Shown here: one piece after another, positions 34,266 through 46,260 of the stretch
Numbering within the stretch: the first letter of the stretch is position 1
How the letters are laid out: every line of letters begins with the position of its first letter
DNA from: Flectonema sp. DT1601
Taxonomy: Eukaryota > Euglenozoa > Diplonemea > Diplonemida > Diplonemidae
NCBI GenBank assembly: GCA_964019425.1
Contig: OZ025857.1
Coordinates: 62,001 to 126,000, forward strand
Direction: 5' to 3'
Length of the DNA: 64,000 nt
Notes under the pieces: model-generated
Databases searched by the model: none
Told to the model about the DNA's origin: nothing
The model's input: only the letters and a program-made list of their open reading frames with translations
Translations under genes and position numbers: made by a program

Positions 34266-37200
34266 TCATCTTCTTGATCTTGTCGATTGCAGAGACCTCC
34301 TCGTTGATCCACTCGCTGGTCTTGCCGGTGTTGTTGGTGCTTGTTGAGGAGGTACGTCACTTTCATTTTTCTCATCGGGAGCGTTTACAACGGCTTCAAG
34401 TGCCGAGTCACAAAGTTTAACAACTTCGTCTTTGTGATCTTGGTGTGCTTTATACCATGCTTGATGGACCTGTTTGGTTATTTGTATTCAACAGTGTTAA
34501 GATGTTATATCAACATTGAAAAAAAGAAAAAGTTTCGATAACATACCTCACCAAGTCTTCCCTCAACTTCACTCAATTTATCTTGCACTGCGCGATCTTC
34601 ATTGCCAATGTTAATGAGACGATCTTCTTCATCACGTTTACCTTCAAGAATAATTGCTTTATTTAACGGGAAGAATGCTAAGTCATGACGTTGAATCATA
34701 GAATGAACATACGACTCTTGTCCAGTGAATTCAGAAGCATCTTTCTTCATAAGATGATGAAGGAAGTAAATGTAAAGCCAAAGATTGTGGTCTTGCTTTG
34801 TGTGGGTTTCAAAGCCTTCAGCTTGTCTATCGAACTGAGTGGATTCAATACCACAAATGAAACACTTGCTTCTGATGTCGTCCTCAACTGATTGACGCTC
34901 CTCACGAAGACGAGCAAACGTATCAATAATTACACCAGAAATAATATTCAATAAAATAACAATTACTATAACAAAGAACAAGAAATCTGATAAGATACCA
35001 AACACAATGTACGGCCTATCATTCCATGCATGGTCTTGAATCAGATCACCAACACCACCTCCAGCTCTCACAGCGTTGATTAATAAATACCTGAAACACC
35101 CACTCAACGTGTCGCATGCCTTACCGTCAGTGTCAGAATCCTCAAATTCTGGTCTAAACTTATCTCTAAACAAAATAAACGCCACCACAGTAAACAAATA
35201 CACAATAACTGATCCAAGGAGAGCTGATAAAACAAGAACACGGTTATGTCTGGTAGCTGCAGTTAAGACGTTGATAAGAACTGGACTTCTTGTACAAATT
35301 GCGAGTAAATGAACAGACAAAAAGAACGGAGACCAGAATAGAGCAACTACAGCAAATAGAAAACACGATGTGTAGAATAAGAACATCGTATCATCGCGGA
35401 ATGACCAGATCATTGCTGCAAACGAAATCGACTGGTCGTTTAGTACTTTTGATATGTCGGAGCCGTGTTGTTGGTCTGCTGCTTCTCGGCGTCTGATTGG
35501 CAGTCGTTCTTCTGAGACATCATCATCTGAAGTCTCATCGCTGTTTTCGGTTGGTTTTCGTTCCTTTGAAAGAGTAGTTCCACCAGCACTGTTTGGAGGT
35601 AGTGCCATTGGATCATCAGCTTCTGGTGAGTTCCACCAGGTAATCATCTGACGTGCTGATAGCTTCCTACTGGCATTCCTCACTCCTTCTAACCTCTCTA
35701 ATTTCTGAATTCGAAATGAAATCAACGGAGCTTTTGAAATTAAAAAGTCACTCAACAAACAGATCGTAATCAGAACTTCAGATATCGATAAGAAGTCTAA
35801 CAACGATTTCATATCTTCGTGAATAATAATTGTAACTCCGTCAGTTTGATAAGCTGCAGATGATAAGAAGATGATGTTAGCAGCGAATGCAATAATAATC
35901 ATCGCGTCATGCCATAAAGTACTATTTCTATGAAGGAATTGTTGAACCAGACGAGACGACTCAGCTATAGTTCCGTCACGTTTTTGATGAAACATTTTTT
36001 GATAATATTCGATTTCAAAGATGAGACCTTCTGCTCGGTAGTAGAAATCTGATATTCTGGCTGTTGGAGTAGATCTGTTTACTGTTCTGAGGAGTTCATC
36101 TTTTGTTTCTTGAGAAAGATTAGTAGAAATTGATGGGATTCTGAAGTAGACTCTCTCTAGTTTCCCGTCTCGGCATATTTCAATACCGCCAGTCATAGCG
36201 TCAAGGAAAGAGTATCCAGGACACCCTTCAACTGCTCGTTGAAGTCGAAGCATTTTTAGTAACACATAAATATTGAAACAGACTTCAAGACTGGATTCAG
36301 TTTTTCGATCCAACCAACACTCTTCAAGTGTTGTTTTCAAGACTCGTTCATCAACTGTTCTCGCAACAGCAAGAGCAAACTGATCATTGTGAGTAGCACC
36401 CTCTAACACTGAATGAATACAAAGTATTACTGCTGATCTTATCTCATTCACTTGTTCCTTCGAAAGGCCATCAAAGGTTCTCGCCAACACTCCGTTAAGT
36501 TGAACTGCTATGTTTCCTTTTATTAATTGATGTTGATTTCCTTTACAAGGACCCTGGCAGAATTCAGTCAAAGCGTTAAATGCCTGTACCAAGATACTTT
36601 GAGTAAAGGAATTATGATTATGTATCGTAAGGAACACGCATAAGAATGTAAATGATTCCTTAACAAGATTGTATGAAACGACGTTGTCAAGTTGGGAACG
36701 GAGGTAATCTTGCATTGTTATGTTGTGTCCTTCACTGAATAGTTGTAGTACGCGAAGGACTTCACGAATGTGATGGTAATTTGATTCACTTTTTGAACTT
36801 CCGCTTTTAGTTTGAGCAATCTGACCAGAGCTACCAACTTCTCTAACGAGTTGAACAGCTGCTGATATTCGGTTGCGAAGTGTTACGAATAATGCCTCGT
36901 CATTCCTACTTAAGAAATAATGTGATAAAGAATCCTGAACTTCAACATTACCATTAGTCATTAGAGCAATCATAAGAACAAGTGAATGGTACACAACTAA
37001 CTCTGACTTCGATTCGATTAAGATTGCAACTAGCGGAGCTAGTCCAAGTCTGTCTAACTTTGTTTGAACTTGAGCCATTGCTACAACATTAGTATCTAAG
37101 TATATCATTCTTGTTAATGTTCTCATTACTCCTAAAGTGATGCTCTCAATATCTTCAACTCCTTCAAAGCCTCCGTCTAATAAACGAAATAAAGAAAGAA

Positions 37201-40200
37201 TTACTTGCGGCTGATCAGTTTCGAGTTGTCTTTTTAAAATTTCTGCGAGTCGACTGTGAGCTTCCGGATCCAAGTCACTCTCAATGCTGGAGTCAGTACT
37301 CAGGTTTCGGAACAGTAGTTTTATTGCTGTGATGAATAGCAAGTTGTGTCCCTCATGCAACACTACAGACAGCAATGCACTCGTCAGTTGGTCTGGCTCT
37401 CCCTTTGAAACAAAACTTCCAAAAACTGATGTCAGGATCCGACTCGTTTTTAAATCAGAAAACAATCTCATTAAGACATTGCAAGCTTCTAATTTTGTTT
37501 CCATAATTTTCTTTTGAAGTTCTGATACTTCAGTTCGATCTTTTCGAGTGAAAGTCGGCATCAGTTCTTCTTCAGATTGCTGAAATAACTGATTCTTGTG
37601 ACGTCCTCGTCGAGAATCAGCTGCAATTCCCGTCGGCTGATTATTAGTTTGCGGAGGATGTCTAGAAAGTGTTTTTAATAATGGAGGGAGGAGAGATGAT
37701 AACTCAGAATTTGAGTAACTTCGAATGGAAATCAAATGATCACACAGTCTTAATATCGCTGACGTAAACCTTTGCTCGTTCAATACAAACAACTCTCCTT
37801 TCTGACCCTGTTTTAATCTACTGGCTGGCCTACGCAGTTGATCATCAACGGCACAACGAAGCTGTGACAAGAACGTCTGATGTCGACTAGAAGAGCTTTC
37901 AGCCCCAAATGGTAATAAATAAACCGTAATAGCCAAGTCAGTAAACACTGATCGAATCCCAGGAGTCAAGTAGTGATCACAATTTAAAGTAATTCCTTCC
38001 TTGATAACATCTCTAGAGAGTTGTTGCTGAACCCATCTGAGTGATAATTCATTTCCTCCAGTACATAACTTCCTCATTAAAACAAGTTGAGCTTCAAGAT
38101 AAGAAACAGATTGTAAAGGACGATGTTTAATAAACGACCCAAGAGGTTCCCATTGTGTATCAAATCGATTTCCTACTGAAACTCTTCTCAAACGATCATG
38201 ACTAGTGTTTGCTTCATCCGAAGTATCTAAAGTACCTCTCTTATGTAATAAAGATTTCATGTGAGATTGAAGTGAAGCTGTTTTTTTATTTCCCTGATTG
38301 CCCACCCGACCTGCAAAAACTAAATCACCAGAAAGTGCTTTTGTTCCTTCAATTGCAGCTTCAGCATTTCGAACTTCAGTTTGCAGCGCTGTCAGCAGTT
38401 CATTTCTATCACCAATACACTCTGCGCATATTAACAGTCGAGCAGTACCTCCGGTGTTCAGCTCGCAGTTGATTCCAAAGGTTCGAACGTGTTCTGGAGG
38501 TTTTGAAGATACGATATTTGACTTCGTGACGTTTAAGATCTCAACAACTGGTAAAGACCTGACAACACCACCTCCCTTTTCCTTTCTAAAAGTAAGATAT
38601 CCACTTATGATACTAAACCATTGACGATACCATTTCATTGAAACTGAAGGAAGTTCACATCTCCAGACATAACAACCAGCTGTGGCTGCTGCTCCGGTAG
38701 CTGATTCGGTAACGAAATTCCCCCACGAGGCTTTTGATGATTTCTTAGCTCGATATAAATAAGAACGAGTTGATGTCATTTGTGAAAGAATCGCATCAGA
38801 GACGTCGTTTTCGTTGTTTTGATCGATTTCTTCTTCGAAATCGACATCAACGTCATCATCATGAAGTCCTGTGACATCCTCTTCGTCGGTATCGGCACTC
38901 GACAAGCTGCTTTCTGATGATGACAAGTCGCAGTTATCTGACAGTAAATTATATTGTCTAGCGACCCTGTCTGCTTCGTATCTCTTTAGAAAACGTTCAA
39001 CTCTCCGTTCAGCTGATGGTGGAAAGGTGCTATACGACTTTATGTGAAGTCCATCCAGAGCATGAATTGTTATTTTATAAAATACTCTCAGAGAAGCAAC
39101 ACTACAAGGTTTCTGATCTGACTCTTGTTCTCCAGACATTCCACTAAAACAACGAGCGATAACAGTTTGATTAGCCGGTACAGCTTCCCCCTCACAAACA
39201 CAACAAGCACTAAGTAGAGTTAAGTATGTTGGTACTCTCCCATACTGGGGTATTAAAAAACAAAACCCTTCTAGTTGTCGTTGGTGAAGTGATTCAAGAA
39301 TTTCTATGTTATCAACGACGATTTGCATTAGAGCGCTAGCGATGTTTAACTCATGCTTTAGTTGAGCTTCTAAGAATGGAATAAATTTTGATAGTTTCAC
39401 ACCGAGATCTTTAGCACCTTTTATCATCTGTTCAACAAGTCTAAATCCAAGTTGATAAACTTGTAATAAAGCCTCACCTTCAGGAACTTTTGATATAACT
39501 TCGAGAGAGAGACCTCCAACTTCAAGTGGAAGTTGAAGAGCTTTAAATAACAGCTCGTGGATGTTTATGTCAAAAAACATTCTTTGTACCCACAGTGATG
39601 GTTGTGGTAAGTTCCCTTCCAGGAGGTTCATATCTTTACAACCAAAAGACATATTAGATAAAGCTCTTATTAAAACTTGAAAAAACGTTGAAGTCTCTTG
39701 TGTGAGCATTCTCTCTTTAGCTACTTCTGTGTGATCGACTTCTGTGACTCGTCGTCTGCCGCGCCAATCCTCGTCTTCGGGTTTCACGATTTTCTTTGTC
39801 TGCCAGTGTTTTATATATTCTTTGACTACTACACTAGTAGTTGCTACAGAAAGGAGGTCAGCCCTGAGAGTTGGTCTGACTACTCTAATAGCGAGAACAT
39901 CCTCAAAGTATCCTTTTGACACAACTTCAGCTTTGATATGTTGTGATGGAATCTCTTTCTCTTTCTTCACCATCGTTGATGGGATATCTCCTTCCCTTTG
40001 AAGGTAGCTTTGTGAATCAGCTATTTCTGTGTTCCCGTGAAGCCAAACTTCAGATTTTGCAAACTGAATTCTTGTAAAACCATTTCTCGTTAAGTAAGGC
40101 TCAGCATTATCAGAGTCTAGAACTTGAAATATAACAATTGAATTCAAATCATCGGGGTTAGGTGTTGTTGTTATTTTATGAATTCGTTTCCCACCCTCAC

Positions 40201-41185
40201 CCTCGACAATGTTTACAGTTAAGTAAGTGTCAGTAGCAGCGTGTTTTAATCGATATCTTTTCTTTCCATAATGAGTTGGACCTCCTGTAGTTGGATCTTC
40301 ACACTCGATTGTGAATAAGGATCCGGTGGTGTATTTTAGATCGAGGACGTTGTAGGTAGATTTCCCGACTTTGCACTGGTCGAAGAAGACGTCAGACGTC
40401 CCGTCAGTTGATGTTTTGTTAGCAGTTAGAAATCCTTCTACTTCTTTATGAAATATCACGACAGTATCTAAGCATCGAATAGCGTTTCTTGTGTTTGCTG
40501 GTAAACCTTTTAAAGAATCGAACGCGACGACCATCCAGGCAGCTCCTCTGCTGTCAGTTCCTTGAAATCCAGCGATTGCTCTTGTTGGAGGCTCAAGTCC
40601 TCGTTCTTTCAGAATGTCGTTGTTGATATTTGCCCAATTTTGTAATGCAGTACTCGGCTGACCGCTGTTCAAATATAAACCACACGCAATGTTGACAAGA
40701 AACAGCTGATCGTTTTTCTTTACACATTCTCCGTCTTCGCGAACCTTGTGACGGGGAAGTAGTTTCCAAAGATCTCTTCTGACGTTTGTTTCATCAACAC
40801 ATTCCTTCACGTCTCTGGGATGGAGAAGTACAGCTTCAACTTCTCCATTGTCTCGACTGCATAAGTATGAATTAGAATAAACATTTAATAACCGAACTGT
40901 CATTCCATAAGTCAGTTGTCGAGATTCACTAGAAGTCGATGGTGTTTCAGCCTGAATGGAATACGCACACCTGTCGATGTATAATGGTCCGCTTGTTATT
41001 TTCGGAGCATTTGTAGTTGCTGTTGGTTGTGGTACAACTCGACAAGCCCCTCCACTATGGATAACTGGATAGGCGGTGTTCCCAAACCATTCGACTGACA
41101 GTGCATCCGGCAGATGAGATGCTTGCAATCGGATGTAGTCACCGAGAAATACTTCTCCCTTCTCAATAGGGCCCCCGGACATCAT
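34266..41185 (-). CDS. ITPR: Inositol 1,4,5-trisphosphate receptor calcium channel
   Basis: Two exons (34547-41185 and 34266-34469) give about 2280 aa, somewhat short of the animal 2700. The N-terminal beta-trefoil and MIR region spans about residues 1-420 (GEVFLGDYIRLQ, MTVRLLNVYSNSYLCSRDNG). RIH armadillo regions follow, with an acidic stretch near residue 760. Residues about 828-950 form a PH-like insert (WYRQWFSIISGYLTFRKEKG). The pore domain starts near residue 1750. The selectivity filter NAVRAGGGVGD lies near 2040, identical to the IP3 receptor GGGVGD motif. The C-terminal zinc-finger-like segment (CFICGIESTQFDRQ, then HTKQDHNLWLYIYF) matches the family closely. It would release calcium from ER-type stores. 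The second exon adds a Pro/Arg-rich tail. Assignment is very strong. Confidence 0.95.
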
Positions 41186-41299
41186 TTTTGATGTGGTGGA
41201 GGCTGCTCAGAATATAAATTTAAATCATTTCTGCTGCTAACATGAGAATAATAATTAACTGAATCAGATACACATCATTGCCTTCAATAATCTAAAAAG
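41174..41299. repeat. Direct repeat, left copy: IP3-receptor 5' end
   Basis: Covers the first codons of the IP3 receptor (MMSG) and about 115 bases of upstream sequence. The same sequence recurs at 46834-46951 in the same orientation and almost base for base, apart from an 8-base difference next to the ATG pair. Confidence 0.9.
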
Positions 41300-41430
41300 G
41301 AACAAAGAGAAAACTCTTCAAAACGTGCGTCCAATTTAAGGATACGTGATTTTTTCGTTTCTGTTGCCGCTCTTCTGATATCCTCAAGGGGAGTCTACCA
41401 CATGTTTCCCGTGTTTTTCAATTGTCAGAC

Positions 41431-41937
41431 TTAAATAAAAAAAAAGTACAAGAGAAAGACAAACACAGAAGTGAAAAAAAACAAGAGTTTGGAAGCACAG
41501 ACGAAGGTAATTAAAAAAACTCCCTCAGTACTACCTGTACCTTTTGGGCCGTGCTTGATAGTGGTTCCAGGGTGTTCTCGACATCTTCTTCCCCTGGTAG
41601 TGAGGTGCACTCCTTTTGCAACGGCGGTGTTGTGGTTGGTGTCGATGTTGTTGGCATCTCTTGTGTTAGACACTGTGCTGTCGACCTCTATCGAAGTCGT
41701 CAGGGAGGTGTCATAATACCAAGTGATTCGTGAACACCAAGACAAAAAACAATCTCCAATACAGGTATCTACTGAAAGACAAAAAGACTTATTAAAATTG
41801 ATGAAGTGTTCCAAAGGCGGCAACAATTGTAAAGTTACATTATAAGGAAAAAGCTGAAAAGCAGCTTCGATTCCCGAATAGTGTAATATATTCTGTGGTC
41901 TTAGATTGTAAATTCCTGTAAAAGACGTCACGTACAT
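41431..41937 (-). pseudogene. Relic of an LRR-family gene
   Basis: The stretch 41640-41770 encodes IGDCFLSWCSRITWYYDTS, which is recognisably one BspA-type repeat (compare IGNNFLYWCSEITSVDLSG in the intact gene). It is followed by a Thr/Asn-rich stretch (STVSNTRDANNIDTNHN) unlike that gene. About 100 bases (roughly 41662-41762) are also similar to 45010-45112, another relic. No whole repeat array and no ubiquitin-like head are present. It could instead be an exon of an unrecognised small gene. Confidence 0.45.
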
Positions 41938-42559
41938 TCCCTCTGCAGCTTGTTGTTTTATTGTATAGCTGCAACCTCTCTAAGAAGATAACGTAAGTAA
42001 CTAATGGTACTTTAACTATTAAGACAAATAATGGTTGGCGATCCTCTTGTTTCATGTGTACTGTCATCATCTACTTGTGTTTGTGAGAAAAACAACAACA
42101 TACAAAATATAATTGAGCCTTTGATCTTGTTAGGTAATTCCTGAGGGGGTGAAGTATAATGCTGCTAGTCGGAAATCAGAAAACCCTTTACGAATACACA
42201 CAAAACGTTTTTGCTTTTTCGCAGTCGCTGAGACTGATTTAACTTAAAAGTACTAGAGAAAAGGAAAAGGGAGAAAAACACGGAGGGGAAAACGGAGAAC
42301 GGAATTGTGAACTGTGATCTATCGGGTCAATCATATTTCCTACCATACAAAAGGTGCGGATGCAAAAAAGAAAAACTGACTTGACAATAAGAAAACGATC
42401 GGATTTTTTTATTTATTATTTATTTATTTACGAAGCCTAGGAAGCCAAAAGCCAGGAAAAGCTCACAGGGTAACAGTTTTATCGCTACCAGCAACCGTGA
42501 GACTCTCACAGACGATAAGAGACGTAGAATAATTTGGAACAAATGACTACCTAAACCCA
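41938..42559. other. Island spacer, no gene seen
   Basis: About 620 bases left of the LRR gene's 3' flank. A 76-codon minus-strand frame at 41840-42070 overlaps the relic and shows no recognisable domain. Confidence 0.4.
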
Positions 42560-42738
42560 CCGTCCACGCGAGCAGACAGTGTTAGAGACGGCTGATAACG
42601 CCAATTTTCGTCAAAGAGAGGGAGAACACGCCACATTAGATCAGAAAATAAGAAATAAAGTAATGATAGGAAAGAGAAATGATACTAATAAAATAAAATA
42701 AGAAATTACACTAGAGGAAAGAGACGTTCTTTATCTAT
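42560..42738. repeat. LRR-gene 3' flank, copy of 45130-45317
   Basis: About 180 bases ending just inside the 3' end of the LRR gene are repeated in direct orientation at 45130-45317, with scattered changes. The central part (CATTAGATCAGAAAATAAG onward) is almost identical. Confidence 0.9.
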
Positions 42739-44179
42739 CTCGGGGCTTACGTCGCAGGAGTCGACTTAAGCGAGAGAGGAACCCAGAATGCTTGGGAACC
42801 GACCGGTTAGGATTGACCACAGCTTTCACAGACTGTTCAAAGAGAGCGCCATTATTTTGAGGGAGCTGAACAGATTTCAAGGAACTGCAATTATTGAGGA
42901 AGTATTCACCAATTTCCTCCACACTACTTAGACCTGAAAGGTCAACAGAAGTGATTTGTAAACAATTAAACAAGAAATCATTTCCAATACTGGTGACACT
43001 ATTTAGACCTGAAAGGTCAACAGAAGTGATTAGTAAACAATTAAACAAGAAATTATTTCCAATACTGGTGACACTACTTAGACCTGAAAGGTCAACAGAT
43101 GTGATTCGTGAACACTCAGAAAAGAAATCATTTCCAATACTGGTGACACTACTTGGACCTGAAAGGTCAACAGATGTGATTTGTGAACACTTAGACAAGA
43201 AATCATTTCCAATACTGGTGACACTACTTAGACCTGAAAGGTCAACAGATGTGCTTTGTGAACACTTAGACAAGAAATCATTTCCAATACTGGTGACACT
43301 ATTTAGACCTGAAAGGTCAACAGAAATGATTTGAAAACAATTAAACAAGAAATTATTTCCAATACTGGTGACACTACTTAGACCTGAAAGGTCAACAGAA
43401 GTGATTCGTGAACCAGACAAGAAATCATTTCCAATACTGGTGACACTATTTAGACCTGAAAGGTCAACAGATGTGATTTGAAAACAATTAGACAAGAAAT
43501 CATTTCCAATACTGGTGACACTATTTAGACCTGAAAGGTCAACAGATGTGATTTGTGAACAATTAGACAAGAAATCATTTCCAATACTGGTGACACTACT
43601 TAGACCTGAAAGGTCAACAGATGTGATTTCTGAACACCAATACAAAAAATTATTTCCAATACTGGAAGTGCTACTGAGACCTGAAAGGTCAACAGAAGTG
43701 ATTCGTGAACCAGACAAGAAATCATCTCCAATCGAAGTAACTTGTGAAATAACTGTGCTGTTGGAATTTGAGTGGTGGAAGGAAATCCCTTTGGCAGCTG
43801 AAGGAAGCAAACGAGGGTCTACAACGAGGCAACCATCCTCCAAGAATGTGGGAGTGTCCAGACATAAATCCTCCGTAATGTGGTCTCTCATCCAAAGAAG
43901 CAGCTTCTCCTTTTTTCTATCATCAACAAACCAGCTTTTACCAAATATCCTAAACTGCTTCTTCACCATTTCCAACTCGCTGTTTGCAACCACTCCATGA
44001 TCTGCTAGCCGATCAGGTTCGCAAAGGGTATCACCAGCAAATGAGAGTTCAACTTCCTCCGGATCGACACCCCACTCCCCAGCCGCCGCCGTCAACACGT
44101 CGTTCACAACTGAATCAGCACCAGCCGTCACTGTCACTGCGGGGAGTCCCCAATCCGGACACGTCACAAAAACTTGCAT
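42731..44179 (-). CDS. BspA-type leucine-rich repeat protein with ubiquitin-like head
   Basis: Intronless, 482 aa. Residues 1-75 read as a ubiquitin-like fold (MQVFVTCPDWGLPAVTVTAG, later VELSFAGDTLCEPDRLADHG, matching ubiquitin's QRLIFAGKxLEDGRTLSDYN stretch). Residues about 76-150 are a linker with FGKSWFVDD and a CLVVDPRLLP segment. From about residue 153 there are 12 repeats of 22-25 aa with consensus VTSIGNDFLSNCSQITSVDLSGL, the BspA/TpLRR class. The tail is basic (RLSRLLRRKPRDR). No signal peptide or transmembrane segment is seen, so it is probably cytosolic. The repeats are nearly identical in DNA too, implying recent expansion or homogenisation. BspA-type LRRs usually bind proteins. 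The role here is unknown. Confidence 0.85.
   Translation of the reverse strand: MQVFVTCPDWGLPAVTVTAGADSVVNDVLTAAAGEWGVDPEEVELSFAGDTLCEPDRLADHGVVANSELEMVKKQFRIFGKSWFVDDRKKEKLLLWMRDHITEDLCLDTPTFLEDGCLVVDPRLLPSAAKGISFHHSNSNSTVISQVTSIGDDFLSGSRITSVDLSGLSSTSSIGNNFLYWCSEITSVDLSGLSSVTSIGNDFLSNCSQITSVDLSGLNSVTSIGNDFLSNCFQITSVDLSGLNSVTSIGNDFLSGSRITSVDLSGLSSVTSIGNNFLFNCFQIISVDLSGLNSVTSIGNDFLSKCSQSTSVDLSGLSSVTSIGNDFLSKCSQITSVDLSGPSSVTSIGNDFFSECSRITSVDLSGLSSVTSIGNNFLFNCLLITSVDLSGLNSVTSIGNDFLFNCLQITSVDLSGLSSVEEIGEYFLNNCSSLKSVQLPQNNGALFEQSVKAVVNPNRSVPKHSGFLSRLSRLLRRKPRDR
42865..43745 (-). repeat. In-frame tandem LRR array, 75-base period
   Basis: Twelve coding repeats of mostly 75 bases inside the LRR gene, sharing long identical blocks such as GACCTGAAAGGTCAACAGA on the plus strand. 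Two repeats are nine bases shorter (FLSGSRITSVDLSG variant). Confidence 0.92.
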
Positions 44180-44957
44180 TGTTGGTTTTCTTTTGAATTA
44201 CTATTTGCTGTGGGGTGTTAATATATGGTTGCTGTGTAAAGAATGCGTGGATGTTGTGTTCCAAACGCCAGGCGGCAACAATTATATAAATACGATCCCT
44301 ACATTGAATCATGTCTGGGTATCGAATACTACGAAGAATGCGACATGTTATTAGATTCCTATAAAGGGATTTGAATACTGTTTTACAAGGCAAAGAAGAA
44401 GTTACAAATGGATTCCCCGGACAACGTCGAGGCTTTCAAATGAGAGTGGTACTTCCATAATGGATGTGAGAATTAATAAAGTTATTATTTAACAACAGTT
44501 TTCAATTATAAAACAATTTAATTCACTTTCCAGAACACAGTCAAACGCAGCACAGAAATAAGAAGGTGTTGAGTGTTTGGGGAAAAGGGATGTTGGTCGT
44601 CGTTGTTTTGTTTTTGTTGTTTTATTTTAAAAAAACAAAACAAAAGAGAACAAACAACCACGCGGTATTGGTTGGCAGTATTTACTTTCTCTTCGCTTTC
44701 CGGACAAACTGGCCCTTTACCACAAAACGGTCTGTTTATTACGAAATCTAAAATGGCTGTAAGTGCTACCCAAACTTTAAAACGGGACGCATCGAGACCC
44801 CCAGCTGTCATGCTTTCTTTTTTTTTTTTTCTTCCACTGCTTTGGATGCCAAAAGTTGTGTCCATCAGTTTCTTTTTTTTTTTGAAAACGACGAAGTCGT
44901 AGAAGAGAAACTACCTGAAGATGATCAAAATACAATTATTACGAATAGCTGAGGGGA
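44180..44957. other. Upstream side of the LRR gene, one weak frame
   Basis: About 780 bases. The left part should be the LRR promoter. A minus-strand frame at 44518-44865 (115 codons) contains a protein-like core, MTAGGLDASRFKVWVALTAI, then CGKGPVCPESEEKVNTANQY, but also a Lys run from an A-tract. No family recognised. I give the frame little weight. Confidence 0.3.
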
Positions 44958-44984
44958 TTAGTACTGAAAATAATGTCGTAGATC

Positions 44985-45317
44985 TGTCTCTGTTAAGCTG
45001 CAAACAACACATGACACTGTATTGTCGACCTCTATCAAAGTCGACACGGGGAGGCAGGTGTCGTGATCCCAAGTGATTCCTGAACAACAAGACAAGAAGT
45101 TATTTCCAAAAGTAGTGACACTACTGCACCGCCCGCATGAGCATACAGCATATACAGTATCTGAGACGGCTGACAACGCAAATCATCGTCAAAGAGAGGG
45201 AGAACACACCACATTAGATCAGAAAATAAGAAATAAAGTAATGATAGGAAAGAGAAATGATACTAATAAAATAAAATAAGACAATTACACCAGAGGAAAG
45301 AAACGTTCTTTATCTAC
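44985..45317 (-). pseudogene. Second LRR-gene relic with its 3' flank
   Basis: The coding-like part encodes FGNNFLSCCSGITWDHD, a single BspA-type repeat. To its left it is followed by sequence similar to the relic at 41.66 kb, and to its right, from 45130, by the 180-base copy of the intact gene's 3' flank. So it combines features of both other LRR loci. No head domain or repeat array is present. Confidence 0.55.
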
Positions 45318-46260
45318 CCAAGGGGAGAGAAGTGGGAACAGAGTCTGATAAAGGAAAAAATTGATATCGCAAAAGAACCACACTCGGATAACAACATATG
45401 CTTTCTGTCAGCTGATCCATCCGACATGTCTGTTCTTCAACAGTGATTCCAGTAGAACTGTCTTTCCTGCAGTATACTTTAACCAACTCCTCCTGTAATT
45501 CTTCAATCTCTTGTTTCAACTCTGTTCTTCACATCAAAATATAGAAGCTAGTATTAATAATTATCAGTCAATCAAAAAAAAGGCAAAAATTCGTAGGACA
45601 ACAAACAAGGGCTAAGATTAAAAACAATCTTTCTTCGGACCATTCCCCCTACCGAGCCCTCTTCAGCGAAGATAGCAAGGGGGACACTGCGGTGTCAGGC
45701 CTGTCCTACTCCACATTAAAATAGACTCACGCGACGGGTGGCGTTCAGCACCTGTAGTGCCTCTTCTTGTGCTTGCTCTTGCCAATCTGAAGAGGGTCGG
45801 GTGTCCTGCGTTGATGTGGTAGCCTTTGGAAGCCCGTATGCCTCTGGCATATGTTGTACGTTATCACACTAGTTCCGGTCAGTTGACTAAGAACTATCAA
45901 CAACTCTCTGAATAACCTCCTATCCTTTGAGGGGTGAGGGATGACAACTAACGCCACGGTTGTTAGCATCAGCCTGAGTATCATATTGCAGCGAGGTGAC
46001 GGAGGGTGAGGAGGTAGCTGCTGCTTCAAGAAGTCAGGTCACCGACAGATCACCTGTGAATCCATTAACAGGTCGGACTGTCCTTTGAGATATAGTTGGA
46101 CTTCTCTTTTTCGTGGCGTGCTCTTGAAGTGGAAACTGATACGGAAATAGTATATTAGCAAACTGCGCGTACACACCAAGGTCGCCCCTTCTCATTGTAA
46201 AAAGAAATATTTGAAGGTGCACTTCACAGGCCTCAAAATTGGACTTACCACACGGCACAC
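45310..46260 (-). other. GC-richer island segment with short frames
   Basis: Three short minus-strand frames follow each other. At 45310-45519 lies a coiled-coil-like piece (KQEIEELQEELVKVYCRKDS) without ATG. At 45745-46029 are 94 codons with a hydrophobic centre and a basic end (QIGKSKHKKRHYRC). At 46034-46258 is a frame containing MRRGDLGVYAQFANILFPYQ. The middle of the segment (45630-46060) is visibly richer in G and C than the rest of the island. They might be exons of one gene or remnants of an element. I cannot join them in a convincing way. Confidence 0.3.

Noticed and set aside
42865-43745. Regular direct repeats resembling a CRISPR array
   Set aside because: The 75-base units are in-frame LRR codons without unique spacers, in a eukaryotic gene.
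42894-44000. Plus-strand frames with repeats such as LRPERSTDVICEQLDKKSF
   Set aside because: They are the antisense of the minus-strand LRR array. The repeat period and base pattern are explained by the LRR gene.
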